Source: Leuctra nigra
Lineage: Eukaryota; Arthropoda; Insecta; Plecoptera; Leuctridae
Direction of reading: 5' to 3'
DNA: 64,000 nt
NCBI GenBank assembly: GCA_934045905.1
Contig: OW203767.1
Span: 26,730,785 to 26,794,784 of the forward strand
Numbering within the stretch: position 1 is the first letter of the stretch; every line of letters starts with the position of its first letter. The position numbers were made by a program, and so were the translations under genes. The notes under the pieces were generated by a model. The model was not told the origin of the DNA and did not search any database. It worked only from the letters and a program-made list of their open reading frames with translations. Shown here in pieces: positions 37,441-48,879 of this stretch.

Positions 37441-39691
37441 TTCATGAATCCCTTCACGAGACAATTATACTCAGTTAAAATGTTGGAATTTGAGAGACAG
37501 AACAAAGGGGCTATGAAATACTGCTTGACACGTCTGCTGGTCTTGTCAGTGTCTTCTACAGAACGTTGTTTTTCATCTCTGTCGGTGTTTTTATCTCAAG
37601 TTACTCCTGCTACTGATCTGCTCTGACAGATATCGACATATTGATATCGATACGTCATATGCTTCGATTATTCAAATTGACTTCTTCAAATCTGACAGAA
37701 AAACAATATTAGCAGAAGCAGCGCATGTGGAAAAACAATTGGTAGTAGCGGTCATTGAACCTTAGGGCAAACTTTCTGTAAAACTAATGCTAAATCAGAA
37801 ACTATCCTAGATTGCTCTATTAGCTATCCACACTACAACTTTTGGTTCTTCAACTTGGTTCTGCACATGTACAGAGTCACATTATCATCACAGGGATGCA
37901 GACGGTGATTTTTTGAATTTGTCTTCTAATTTTAAAAAAGTCATATATAAGCGCGCATTATTATTAGACTAAATAATTCCGCACACTGGATTATACATTA
38001 CGATATCTGACGGTGTTAAATACGAAATTTATTAAATAGATGTCTGGAAAAACCAATCATGTTAGTAACTAGAGACACTCAGGCAGTTTCTGATTGGTCA
38101 ATAAAAATGTAAGATTGCAAACATTATGAATATTATAGTTATGTCAATAATCTATAACTTAACTACTAACGGCAACACTATTTGGTGTTATTCATTACAC
38201 AAATGGTGTCAGAAGTGGTAGAAGATTCTATATTTTTACACAACATTTTCTCTGAAAACAATTGCATTGTTGAGATTTTAGTAGAAAGAAACAAGCCAAC
38301 TCAAATATTTTGATTTTCGAGCTCAAGCATGATCTTTTTCATTTTAAAATATCTGGAATCCAAACGAGGATTTTTGTTGAAATGGTAATTGAAAGCAAAC
38401 GATGTTCATAACGAACAATGACATTACGATGTTTTACATATTCTCATTAAAACAGAACAGATGCGAACTGGATATGTCATCACTGTTCCCAACTAAGTAA
38501 CGCAATTGTAAGCTGATATGTTTAATCACATTACGTGAAATCATCCATGTAAACGCGTCCGTGACTGTCTAACCACATCAGCAGCAGTGCTAGCCACCTC
38601 CCTACATCTATGCGGTGAAATCGATACAATATAAAACATCGAAAGCTTTCAGAATGCTTTCTAAACTGACGATAAAACGTAATGCGAGTGGGAATCGAGA
38701 AGCAATGAATTGAAATGTTTGTCCCCCCTCCCACCCCTCCCCCCCCCCCCCCCCCACCGCTCCAGCAGCGATCATTTGTCACCTCTTATTGCACCTAGTA
38801 GTAGCCACAGGGGGGAGGGAGGGGGGCACTCTCATGGGTAATGCAGGAGCAGGTCGGAACGAATACCGAGTATTATGTCATCAACATGATGCTTGGTTGG
38901 GGCCGCTTGCTAAAAATGTGCTTGCATGTTTCATTTATTATTTTACCATTGTTAATTTATTTTATTCACATAATGCAATATGGCAATGGACTTACAACAT
39001 GGTCAAGGTTTTTATAACAAAATTACATTGTAGTAAGTAATTCAATTAATTCAATGAATTTTACAAATGGTGGCATGGGTGGGTCTATAATTATTACTTT
39101 ATTTTCACTATGCCGTTAAAGTTTAGTTTTTAAAATAAATTTGTCTTAACAGTATGACGGAATATTTTGTACTAAACAGATTTGTTTATTTGTTTTTCAA
39201 GTTGAACACTTCATCCTATAACAATAAAAAAATTGTTGGACTTTTAGGCACATTGTTATTTTATTACTGCTTATACAAGTACTCTCTAGGATTGTGATGC
39301 TGCAAGTACATCTTCATATCGATATTAGTAAGTGTCGGTCTGGACTGGGGGGTCATTGACCGGAGTGCCAGGTCGAGGTGTAAGACAGGGAATATCCTGA
39401 GATAACCCAGCTCCTTACTCTCCTCTCTGAATAACACGAATACAAGCGCGCTACAAAACTATTATCATGAGGGTACGGAATTCTAAGTAAGATTACAGTG
39501 TAGTAAATTACTCAAGTCATAAAATACATTTTACAAATGGTGGCATGTGGGGGACTCTAAATATTACTTTATTTTCATTATGCCTTTAAAATTTTGTTTA
39601 TAAAATAAATCAGTCTAAATACTATGCTGGAATATTTTTGTACCAAACAGATTTGGGGATTTGCATCAAAATTATGTTATAGTCAATTCGA
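37441..39691. other. Non-coding sequence with a direct-repeat pair and a poly-C tract
   Basis: A ~150-bp segment at about 39040-39185 (TTTACAAATGGTGGCATG) recurs diverged at about 39500-39650. A C-rich tract at 38725-38760 and a G-rich tract at 38810-38828 face each other. A short frame at 37444-37626 has a weak resemblance to a hAT dimerisation segment (see findings). No gene called. Confidence 0.4.
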
Positions 39692-39970
39692 TTTTTTTTG
39701 TCTGGGGCTTAACGTCGCACTGTTCTGCAGCGAGGCCAATGGCGACGGATGAATGATTATGAAGATGATTGGGATGGTGGTGAATAGAAGGTAAGGATGG
39801 AAGGTCGGAAGGAGGCGGTCGTGGCCTATTAGTAGGGTACCTTCCCAGCATTTGCCTGTCGACTGAGGGAATACCATGAAAAAACCCTAGTCAGGAAGGA
39901 CGGCCGCGGGAATCGAACCCGGGCCTACGGAATACAAGTTCAGAGCGTTAACCACTCACCCAACCTGTTC
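39692..39970 (-). mobile_element. tRNA-derived SINE, copy 2
   Basis: Very similar to the copy at 20623, with tRNA-like head GGTGAGTGGTTAACGCTCTG and B box CCGGGTTCGATTCCCGC on the minus strand, and tail CCCCAGACAAAAAAAA. The A box here is closer to a real tRNA (GTGGTTAAC). Target-site duplication not clear. Confidence 0.88.
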
Positions 39971-42965
39971 CAAAACAAGGAACTCTGGTGGCTATTGTGG
40001 TAATATGTAAATGGCAGATGATAGGGGCACATGTATAAAAATATTTGCTTTAGTTTTTTATGACTACAAAAGTAAATTATAGCTAAATTTCAATTTAATT
40101 GTTTCACCTTTTTCACTGCTCTTGGAAACCCGAACTGAATAGACACAAATAAATGAATCTGTAAACTTGACAGTAGCCATCTTGCCAGAAGTGGCTCCAT
40201 TACATCAAGTATCGCTTATTTTCGCGAATAGGATATTACATTCACATATTGTGTGTGTTCATGACTATTTTTGTAATAAAGCGTCAAATTTAATTAGGAG
40301 TATTTAAGTTTTGTCTGAACATTTATAAAATATAATAAAATAAGAGACAATAGACATTTCTTTATGTTCCCATGTTCTTACATTATGAATGTTTCCCAAG
40401 TTTTCGTCTTCATCATCGCAAGCGGCTGCCTCGTCCCTACTGGTTGGTAAAGTATAGCACAGTTAAGCTTTTGAAAGCTGCGTAATCACTTCGCTGCTCT
40501 GTTATTTCCATAATTGAATCGCACAGTAAACCCCCAGCATTAGCGCCCCCTCCCCCCTCCCCCACCCCCCGTGGGGCGCCATTTATCTCGGATCACTCTT
40601 GATTATCTCTGCGTTACTTTACTTCCCTTTCAGAACAGTCAGTCACGTGGTACCACACTGGCGATTTGTTGATGGAAATAAAAGTGAAAATGGAAGGCAT
40701 TATGAAGGAAAACCTCTAATCTAAATAGGGATTAAATTATTAAACATTTTTAAAGAGATGAATTTAAGTTGAGTTCTCTTTTTTATGACGACTTACTTCG
40801 TTTTCTTTTTCTTCTTACCACTTACAAGACTCCACAAGTGTGCATACCTACTTGGAAATAAAATAAAACCGACAAGCGAGGTATCGACTTGATAAGCGAG
40901 CATCGACGTGCTAAACCTTGTGTGGAATTCCCTTTATAGAAATCATACAATGTCAATATTAAATAGCAATTATTCTGCTTTTCATTGCAACTGTGTAAGT
41001 CCTTGGAGGCACTACAGAACCCATCATTTGTAGCGATTATTAACATTTCGTAAATATTTCGTTGCTTAGTTTGCTACGACTATACGTAACTCAATTTTCG
41101 AATGAAACCAAAATACGTAAAGAACAAACAGGAAAACAACAGAGATTCGAGTCATAGTCATAGTTGATGAGTCGATTATGACTCAAATCTCTGTTGCAGC
41201 TCATAAATAAATTATCGTTAAAAGCTCTTGACATCTTACGTTCAATTACGTATTCTATTCTGCAAATGGAGTGATTTGGTATGTGACAATACTGTTTATA
41301 CATACACTGTTGAATATATTAGGAGCCACGTGACATGGTGTCGAGACAACAGTCCCAGATGTTCTGAAGTTTGGTCCAGATACCAACCTACGGGCAACTT
41401 GTAATTCAATCATTCCATTGGTCGGATTAGTGTAATTCCGAACTTCCAGACAAATTAGTGACAAACACTCTAAGTACATTAGCGTAACAGTTCGAGTGAG
41501 GAAGGGACGAATGAAAGGGCTTTTGGTCAAACAATGTTTGTTTTTATAATAGTATTAAAATGTTAGTAGTAATGTTATTAGTATCACGTTCCTTGGGAAA
41601 TAACTAAACGATAGGAATCGAAAGAATAAACAACCTAAATATTGAGAAAACAGGATGAAATATCTCATTGAACGTGTCAAAAAGTAGGTACGGCTTTATT
41701 GTTCAAATTATAAAAAGTTTTTAATAATATTATATGTTTCATGTTTTCACTATCAAAATGTAAACATTTTCTTACCTATGTACTTTTTTATTGTGAAAAG
41801 TTGTAAAAAGTTCAATTTTTCAAGTTTTTTAGGATAAAAAGTAAATAGTTAAAAAAACAAAAATGTTCCGGAATTGGAGTTGACGAAATATGCAAACATT
41901 TTGTAAAATTTTCTCGGATTCGTCGAAATATTATTCAAATAAAGTAACTAAACGTTCTTATTGCTTTGTGTTCAGAGCAAATACACACATTAATGAACAT
42001 TTTGTCTGTTTTGTCTGCAGCATGAAGTTTACTGCATTGCTTAAAACACAACAAAAACACCGCCAACTAAGCCGCTGAGCTTCTTGATCGGTTTTGACAT
42101 TGAACGTATAAAAAGCTCTGGGACAGGAGCGACCTTATCGCCCCGTTTCTGTTCCGACTCCCTGCTCCTGGTGTTATGGAAGCTCTGCTATAGAGAAGTG
42201 TAATCCATTACCGGCACACTGGAGGGGGGGGGGGGGGGCAGCCGTGATCAGCACAAACGCTTTCTGATTTATCGATCCCCTCCCCCCCAATGTCCTGCTT
42301 TGCGACACAATATCAGACGTGTATTCCACTTCCAAGAATTACAACATGATCGAATCCGGAAATCAAGAAGAATCCGGAACAATTCTTGGTGCTGATCGAA
42401 TTTCTGAAGTATTGGATAGCTTCAACGTTTATGAATTCTATTACCATATAATCTACTCATTTAATATAAAGGGTAGTTGAACCCAAAAAGTACGTTGTGA
42501 ATTGACGAAGGAAGTTTTGTCTTACCCTTCTAACATTATGGTACAATATGACAACATCCTACATTGGAAATTTTAATTTGTGCGGAGTCATGATGGCTGA
42601 GCTTACACAGTTTTTTGTGTGTGAAACTATCAGTGTTGCCAAAGGTAATTTGATTTGACTTTTTTGTAATTTGAATTGACTAGCTAGCATACTATTTATT
42701 TAGTACACGATGCGTTTTGTACTTAAATCTTTCGATACATTTAAGTAGAATCTTAAAATGTAACGAATATATCAAGCCTGCTATAAGAAAGCATGGGTAA
42801 AATACTAATTTCTTATTCGCCTACCTTGAAAATGACACGGCAAGTATTTAAGTTTTTGATTTGTTGTTTAGGCCAAAGTTTTAGGCTATAACAATGAGTG
42901 AGTATAGCAAAAATTAATACTACCTGGAAAATGGTCGATCGATCCAGCCACACGAAATTTATGTA
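39971..42965. other. Non-coding sequence, no gene seen
   Basis: AT-rich with a C-rich patch at 40540-40575 and a poly-G tract at ~42223-42238. I looked on the minus strand for a knk signal-peptide exon (ATG plus hydrophobic stretch ending in a phase-1 donor) and found no convincing candidate. Confidence 0.4.
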
Positions 42966-43175
42966 CACTCGGCAAAACAAAAATTGATCGTTGAACAAAT
43001 TTGAATGACTGCTGGTCATGTCTATAACCAATCAAAGCTTGTTATTATCATTGAAATGTGAGGTCACCTACTAGAGTGAGACAATTAGATCGCTTAGACT
43101 GACTTCTGATGGTGCGATCTTACATTTATCAACCTATCAGATTTATTGAACGTTCAATTTTTGTTTGGCCAAGTG
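42966..43175 (+). mobile_element. TA-flanked MITE, family B, copy 2
   Basis: 210 bp with ends CACTCGGCAAAACAAAA and TTTTTGTTTGGCCAAGTG, TA at 42964-42965 and 43176-43177. More than 90 % alike to the copy at 13611 by eye, in the same orientation. Confidence 0.88.
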
Positions 43176-44382
43176 TACATGCACATTTATGCATAATATT
43201 TTTAATTTTAAAATATTAATAAGTGGCGTGATGAAGTAGATCAGAGCCACAAGCATCGGATCCAACAATATAAATTAGTTTTGACGTCTATTTATTTAAA
43301 GTTAATAAGAATATTGTGCTAGTTGTTTGATTAGAACCATCCGCAATATATTCTAAATTTAACTGAAATTGTTGGAAGAGAAAAGAGTCAATGATAACAA
43401 AGAAGACCTGCACATCTATCAAAACCTTCACGCAGATAAATGAGGAACGTATTTCACTCAAATAATCCTACACGAATTACTTCGTCTAACAATACAGATC
43501 CATAGTCCAGAATGAATTTGATCGAACCCGATTACAACTATCAGTTAGTCTCTCATGCCTGCACTCTGAGGGGCCCGAAACCTCGCTATAACTCATGAAT
43601 GAAGAAGTGTTGGTCTCCGGATAGCGCCGGGGGGGGGGGGGGGGGGGTGACGCTCCGCCGCCCCCGAGCCGGATATGATATAAAGTTAATATCATCACCC
43701 CGGGGGTGGAGCGCGCCGCCCCCGATTATCCCCCCCACCCACCCACCCACCCACACAATGCGTTCTGAATCAACTACCCCGCATAGTGCATTAGTCCCCC
43801 CCCTCAGCAGGTTTCACACTTCACGGCCACAGAGACGCTAGGGTGGGTTGCATTTCGCTGCAACAATGTTGGGGTTTGAGGGGAATCCCGGCTTCAATCT
43901 GGGGCTGGGTTGACTTGATCTGCTAAATTGTACGACGTTTTCGTTGAAGTTGAAGTAGTTTGTAGTACCACAGTGTTTATTAGGTTATTTAGGGACACTG
44001 TTACGATTTGGCTGCGTCATGCTACCGCACCATTATAGACACTGATGGGTAGAGAGTAAGTTTGCCAACTCTCTTATGCCATGTTTTGTTCAAATTAAAT
44101 CACTGATCGGGGGCTCTGCAAGCCCCCGATCAGTGATTATAACCCGGGTATTATTATTATTATTATTATTATTTGGATGAAGCACTTGAGGTGTTTTGAA
44201 CGATCTTCCGAATGATTGTACCCACCTACCGCTCCCCGTCAATACTCAATAATACTCCATCATCCTCCCCCGCCTCTCTACCCCTGTTACATGATATTAA
44301 TAAGTATTTGCGCGCCACCCTCTGCGCTCATCTGATGGATATTAATTCTTCGCCGCCCCTCTCAAGCAGCTGAGCAAGATGA
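43176..44382. other. Non-coding sequence with GC-rich palindromes and homopolymer tracts
   Basis: A poly-G tract at ~43629-43647, CACCC repeats at 43736-43756, a perfect GC-rich hairpin at 44098-44138 and an (ATT)n run at about 44149-44172. No gene. Confidence 0.5.
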
Positions 44383-44598
44383 AGCTAATTCAAACACAAG
44401 TCCGACACAACGGGGGTGCATAAAGCGATCGCAGAGCCAGGAGATGCAGAAGTACACTTGGCCAAAGTCGAAACGGCATTCGAAAGAAACGCTAATTCAA
44501 ACACAAGTCCGACACAACGGGGGTGCATTAAGCGATCGCAGAGTCAGGAGATGTAGAAGTACACTTGGCCAAAGTCAAAACAACATTCGAAAGGAAAT
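44383..44598. repeat. 108-bp tandem duplication
   Basis: The segment from GCTAATTCAAACACAAGTCC to CATTCGAAAG occurs at 44383 and again at 44491 with a handful of substitutions. The second copy overlaps the left end of the MITE at 44562, so the duplication includes the MITE terminus. Confidence 0.85.
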
Positions 44599-44762
44599 GC
44601 TGATGATGTTTGATAGCATCATCACTTGAAGTCAGTGCTAACTCGTCATCTAACTTTAGTAGATGAGCTCTGATTTCATTGATAATAACAAGGATTGATT
44701 TCGAGGGACATGACAAGTCCAATCCGTTTCGTTCAAATACCGTTTTAATTTTTGTGGAATGA
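44562..44762 (+). mobile_element. TA-flanked MITE, family C, copy 3, right end decayed
   Basis: Left end CACTTGGCCAAAGTCAAAAC after TA, core GATGAGCTCTGATTTCATTG and AATAACAAGGATTGATT shared with the copy at 28879, and CAAATACCGTTTTAATTTT near the right end. The terminal GTTGAGTG is lost. Confidence 0.65.
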
Positions 44763-46084
44763 CGAGGACATTTTGCGTCCGTGTATGGTGCTAGCATTGA
44801 ATATTCGTACCTCAGAGGTAGATGGGCGGCACTCCATTTACATGATTTTTGGGTGAGCTCATAAGCAGTTCTGCCTTCATCCATTTGTAATGGTGACAGA
44901 AGTCATTACGCTTAAAAGAATACTTCAATGTAACTGTATTTGTTGGCATTAGTCAAATAACAATTAATAAAGCTTGATTCCATAAATGTGCAACGCAAAA
45001 ACGAGAAAATTTACTTTTAAAGTCCATTTAAACTTTCACTTTTATCCTTCTACCTCTGTGGTACAGATTTTGAATCCCATTCAAGTAGAGATGTTGTGAA
45101 TCAGGTGGTTCTATCAGTGTCCAAGAACACTCCAGTCAAGAGGATAATTCGCTGGAATCGAACCTAAGCTCCCTGAAAGAGAGATTTCAACCGCGATTGA
45201 GTATTTGAGAACGTGCAAATTATCAGATCCATGTGATCAGGTGCCTACAATAGCAAACAAAAGCAAACAGAGAGACAAGAGGTGAAAAAGAGGATAATAG
45301 TCGGTACGCTTGTTTAATTATCGATTTTCAGAACAATTAAATCATGTTTGATATAATTTCATATTCACTAGTTACGTCGTACTTGATAATACCATTTTGG
45401 ATTTTAACATGATCCTTTGAAATTTGTCCTGTTGAAACCTCAGTAGCAGTGCATTATCAGTAATAATAATAATTTTTGGTGTTTGTGAAGGTATATTCAG
45501 GTAGAACGCAATGCCGATTATCCTCTGTTACACTGAAATATTAATTTCATGTGACAATTCGCTATTCGTAACTTTGTACATATAGGGTAGAGCTAAATTA
45601 GCTCATTTGATTTTTCATATTTCTCATGACCATCACATGCTTTTCCACTTCGGTAAACTCCTTTCATCCCGCAAAAACCATCCCACCACGTCCCGTTCTG
45701 TATTCCAGACATCAGTTACGCCTGGAATGCAGGCAATAAGCCTGTACGTCACGTCAGTTGTGAGGCCTACGCAACAGGAGTAGAGATAGTCGTCACGCGC
45801 CTGGAATGCAGGCTACACGTGAGGCATCCGTGTAAGGCGGGTAGTCTAGGCGACAAGTACAAGGGTGAAACATCCCCTATTGTGTCGCATTTATTGGATT
45901 CCAGATTCTTTTGTCCTCGGACATAGTCACGTGGCATATATTATTTGACGGACGTTTCTTGTTTTATTTATGATTTGCAGAATGTAATAACGCATAACAA
46001 AATGTAAAGGCTTTGAAAATGTAAATAAACTGCGTTTTCAGATGTCAACAACCAAGGAACGTTGCTTGGTCGATAACATTACAA
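44763..46084. other. Non-coding sequence, no gene seen
   Basis: A weak SINE-like patch at 45115-45200 (GGAATCGAACCTAAGCTCC, a decayed B box on the minus strand) and a repeated palindromic 16-mer near 45719 and 45799 (see findings). Otherwise AT-rich and unremarkable. Confidence 0.4.
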
Positions 46085-47412
46085 CCCCATAAAAAAACAC
46101 TCCGTGTAAAAATACCAGCCAAGTCTCTTCAACTATAAAAAAATAGAATAAATCTAAAAATTCAGCACTGAAAAGTAGTGATATCAAAAAATAAGCCAAG
46201 TCAAAACTTAATTTTAAAAACCAAAATATACTTGGCGCATCGTGTATATAAATAGTATAGAAGCATATGCCAAAAATCAAATGTACCTACCTAATTATAT
46301 ATAATATACCTATAATGCCCTTAAAAACGATGCGCCAAGTATATTTTGGTTTTTAAAATTAAGTTTTGACTTGGCTCATTTTTTGATATCACTACTTTTC
46401 AGTGCTGAATTTTTAGATTTATTCTATTTTTTTTATAGTTGAAGAGACTTGGCTGGTATTTTTACACGGAGTGTTTTTTTATGGGGATATCAATTATTTT
46501 TTTAGTTTATTTACACAACTTGTAACACACATCGGAGCAACAATGACTAAATACTTTTAAAAAATACGCCATTTCCGAATTGGTTAATACGAGAAATTGT
46601 GTTTGGTGCTCAATATACCTAAGCTTAAAGTGATATTCCATGAAGAATTGCGAAACTTCGTTCCAATCAGTCCAGCCGTTTTCGAGATATGGTATCACTT
46701 CCGGTTTTCAAAATGGCGACTGAAATAACTGCCACCTAGAATTTATTTCTATAAATGTTATGTATCATTATAAGCCTTCTGAATATGTAGTTATTGTAGT
46801 AAGAGGTCATTAAAATCTAGATCTTCATTTTTATGACGTCATTTCCGGTTTCGGTAATAGTACATCTCTACTTTAACTACTGATATTCCATATAGACGAC
46901 CGTCTGAATCATTTGGCGCTAGTTTCATTCCGATCGGTATAGCCGTTTTCGAGATATGACGTCACTTCCGGTTTCAAAATGGCGACTACCGGTTGGTTTT
47001 ATAAAAAGGCACCTCAGACGCCAAAAGTGCACATGTGGTAAAAATTTCAGATCGATCGGCTAAGCCGTTTAGGCTGTGGCGGTGATTGCGGTATTTCCTG
47101 ATATCATCTGAATCATCTAAAGATCAAAGTGGTGTAATTTCACTGTTTTCTCGGCCCTCTAGCTCGCAAATGGTATAGCCTATTGTTCCCAAATTTGGTA
47201 TATGTGGTGGGGTGGGCCATAGCTCAAAATTAAGATATTTTACAACAATGTGAGATTTTCCAATTTTATGATCCAGTAGGCCGAAAATGCCATGTTGTTG
47301 CTTACAGTAAAAGTAGTTGGTCTGGCTCCTCATTTTATTAGGCATTTACGGTATGTTGAGTGAGTGTGAGTGTACAGTACGACTTGGCTGGGTGGAGCGA
47401 CCGCTCCACTAG
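46085..47412 (+). mobile_element. Hairpin-ended non-autonomous element, copy 2
   Basis: Same layout as copy 1: palindromic arm (46085-46490) starting CCCCATAAAAAAACACTCCG, the body with ACTTCCGGTTTCAAAATGGC repeats, and the end CTTGGCTGGGTGGAGCGACC-GCTCCACTAG. Flanks differ from copy 1, so this is an independent insertion. No protein. Confidence 0.75.
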
Positions 47413-48439
47413 ATTATACTTGTTTTCATTGTAGGTTTTCCCGATTAAAGATATTTTTAAAGTATTTCCAAAGATCATTTTTATTCAATATATTCAATAT
47501 ACCTAAGTATTCGAAGTTTTAAAACTCTTCATTCACTGACAAAGCTTTTTTTGCATGGAAATTTGGAGAATAGTAAACAAAATAGAGAGATTTTAAAACT
47601 CGTCTAAAAACTAAATAAAATAAACATTGTGTGGTGGGTACTAAAAGCTTTCACATTTAAATATCATTATAATTCTGTACACACTCAAAGGCTGGGTATT
47701 AATATGTATGCCTGCCAATCTTGACAACGGCTTTGTATATTAAGTTGAGGGTTGGACGACTGTTGTGTTATGAAAGTTTCAAGGACGCAAATGACATTAT
47801 AAATCGTGCTGTAGTTGTAAGTTTTTACTTAGTTTGTTAAAACCAGAAGAAGGGCGCGAATTGTGTTCGAAACGTAATAATAAACATCTTGAGAAATGAT
47901 CAAACAGGCTAAAGAAAATTATGATATATTAATTTGTTTAAGGTACCTACTAGTATTATAGGACAGCGTTTGTAATCGATAGCAAGTTGAAACTCCTTAC
48001 TGTTGAATAAAAGCAGCACAATTAAATATTACGTTTAGTCGATAGAGCATAGGTAAAAATGTTTAATTCTTATTTAGAATTTGCCAATAGCAGACTATTA
48101 TTATTTTCAAACAGGTAAAAAGATTGAGGAAAAAAATCAAATATGTCGTTTTGGTAGATTGCCAAATATCTGCTTGATCAGCTGCAACAATGCCAAATAT
48201 GTGGTATAGAGCGTACAGGGGCGAAATCTAGCTTTGCAGTGTGAATAGCGCAACAATGTATTGTCGTGCGTCGTTAACGCGTCGCGACGCTCGTGCAGGT
48301 GTGGCGTGAGGTCACCATGACGACGCGGGTCACAGGGAGGTCACGCGACTGCCAGGTGAAAGCCAATGCCGCGGCAGAACACACCTCCTGAGTTATTCCA
48401 CACACGGTCATCTCTTGTGACGTGTCAAAGCTCGTCGTA
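47413..48439. other. Non-coding sequence with a CpG-rich patch
   Basis: A unique CpG-rich patch at 48235-48420 (CGTTAACGCGTCGCGACGC) in otherwise AT-rich sequence. No repeat or gene recognised. Confidence 0.4.
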
Positions 48440-48850
48440 CGAACCTCTGTTTTTTTCTGTTACTGAGGCTATACAGGTCACAGTTTTTCTTCGATCGAGA
48501 TTAAATGTTGCACACATGTTTGAACCATCCCTGGGCGTTGCAAGACCCTATTTTTTTTAGAAATCCGCTGATTGGTTCAAAATTTTAAAATATTATCATC
48601 CGATTGGTTGGTCCGATCAATTTGAAATTTTGTCAAGTCATTGCTATCAACAATGTCTCAAATCCTACAAAATGTCAGCCAAATCCTCCAATTTGTTTAA
48701 GTTTAAATAAAACCTTCTGATTGGTCGAAAAGGAAAATGTTCCGATTAAGTTCAAATTTTGCATGGTGATACTTTTGCACATATTAAGCCCACATTTTAT
48801 TGTCATTTAAGAGTTTAGTATGGGCTGTCAAAAGAGATTTCTGGAAAAAG
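48440..48850 (+). mobile_element. Interspersed repeat family F, 5' part
   Basis: Contains ACCTCTGTTTTTTTCTGTTA, CACAGTTTTTCTTCGATCGA and CGCTGATTGGTTCAAAATTT, matching 20060-20240. The copy stops where the hairpin-ended element begins. Confidence 0.5.
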
Positions 48851-48879
48851 TACGTATAGGTAGGTAAGTCACGACACAT

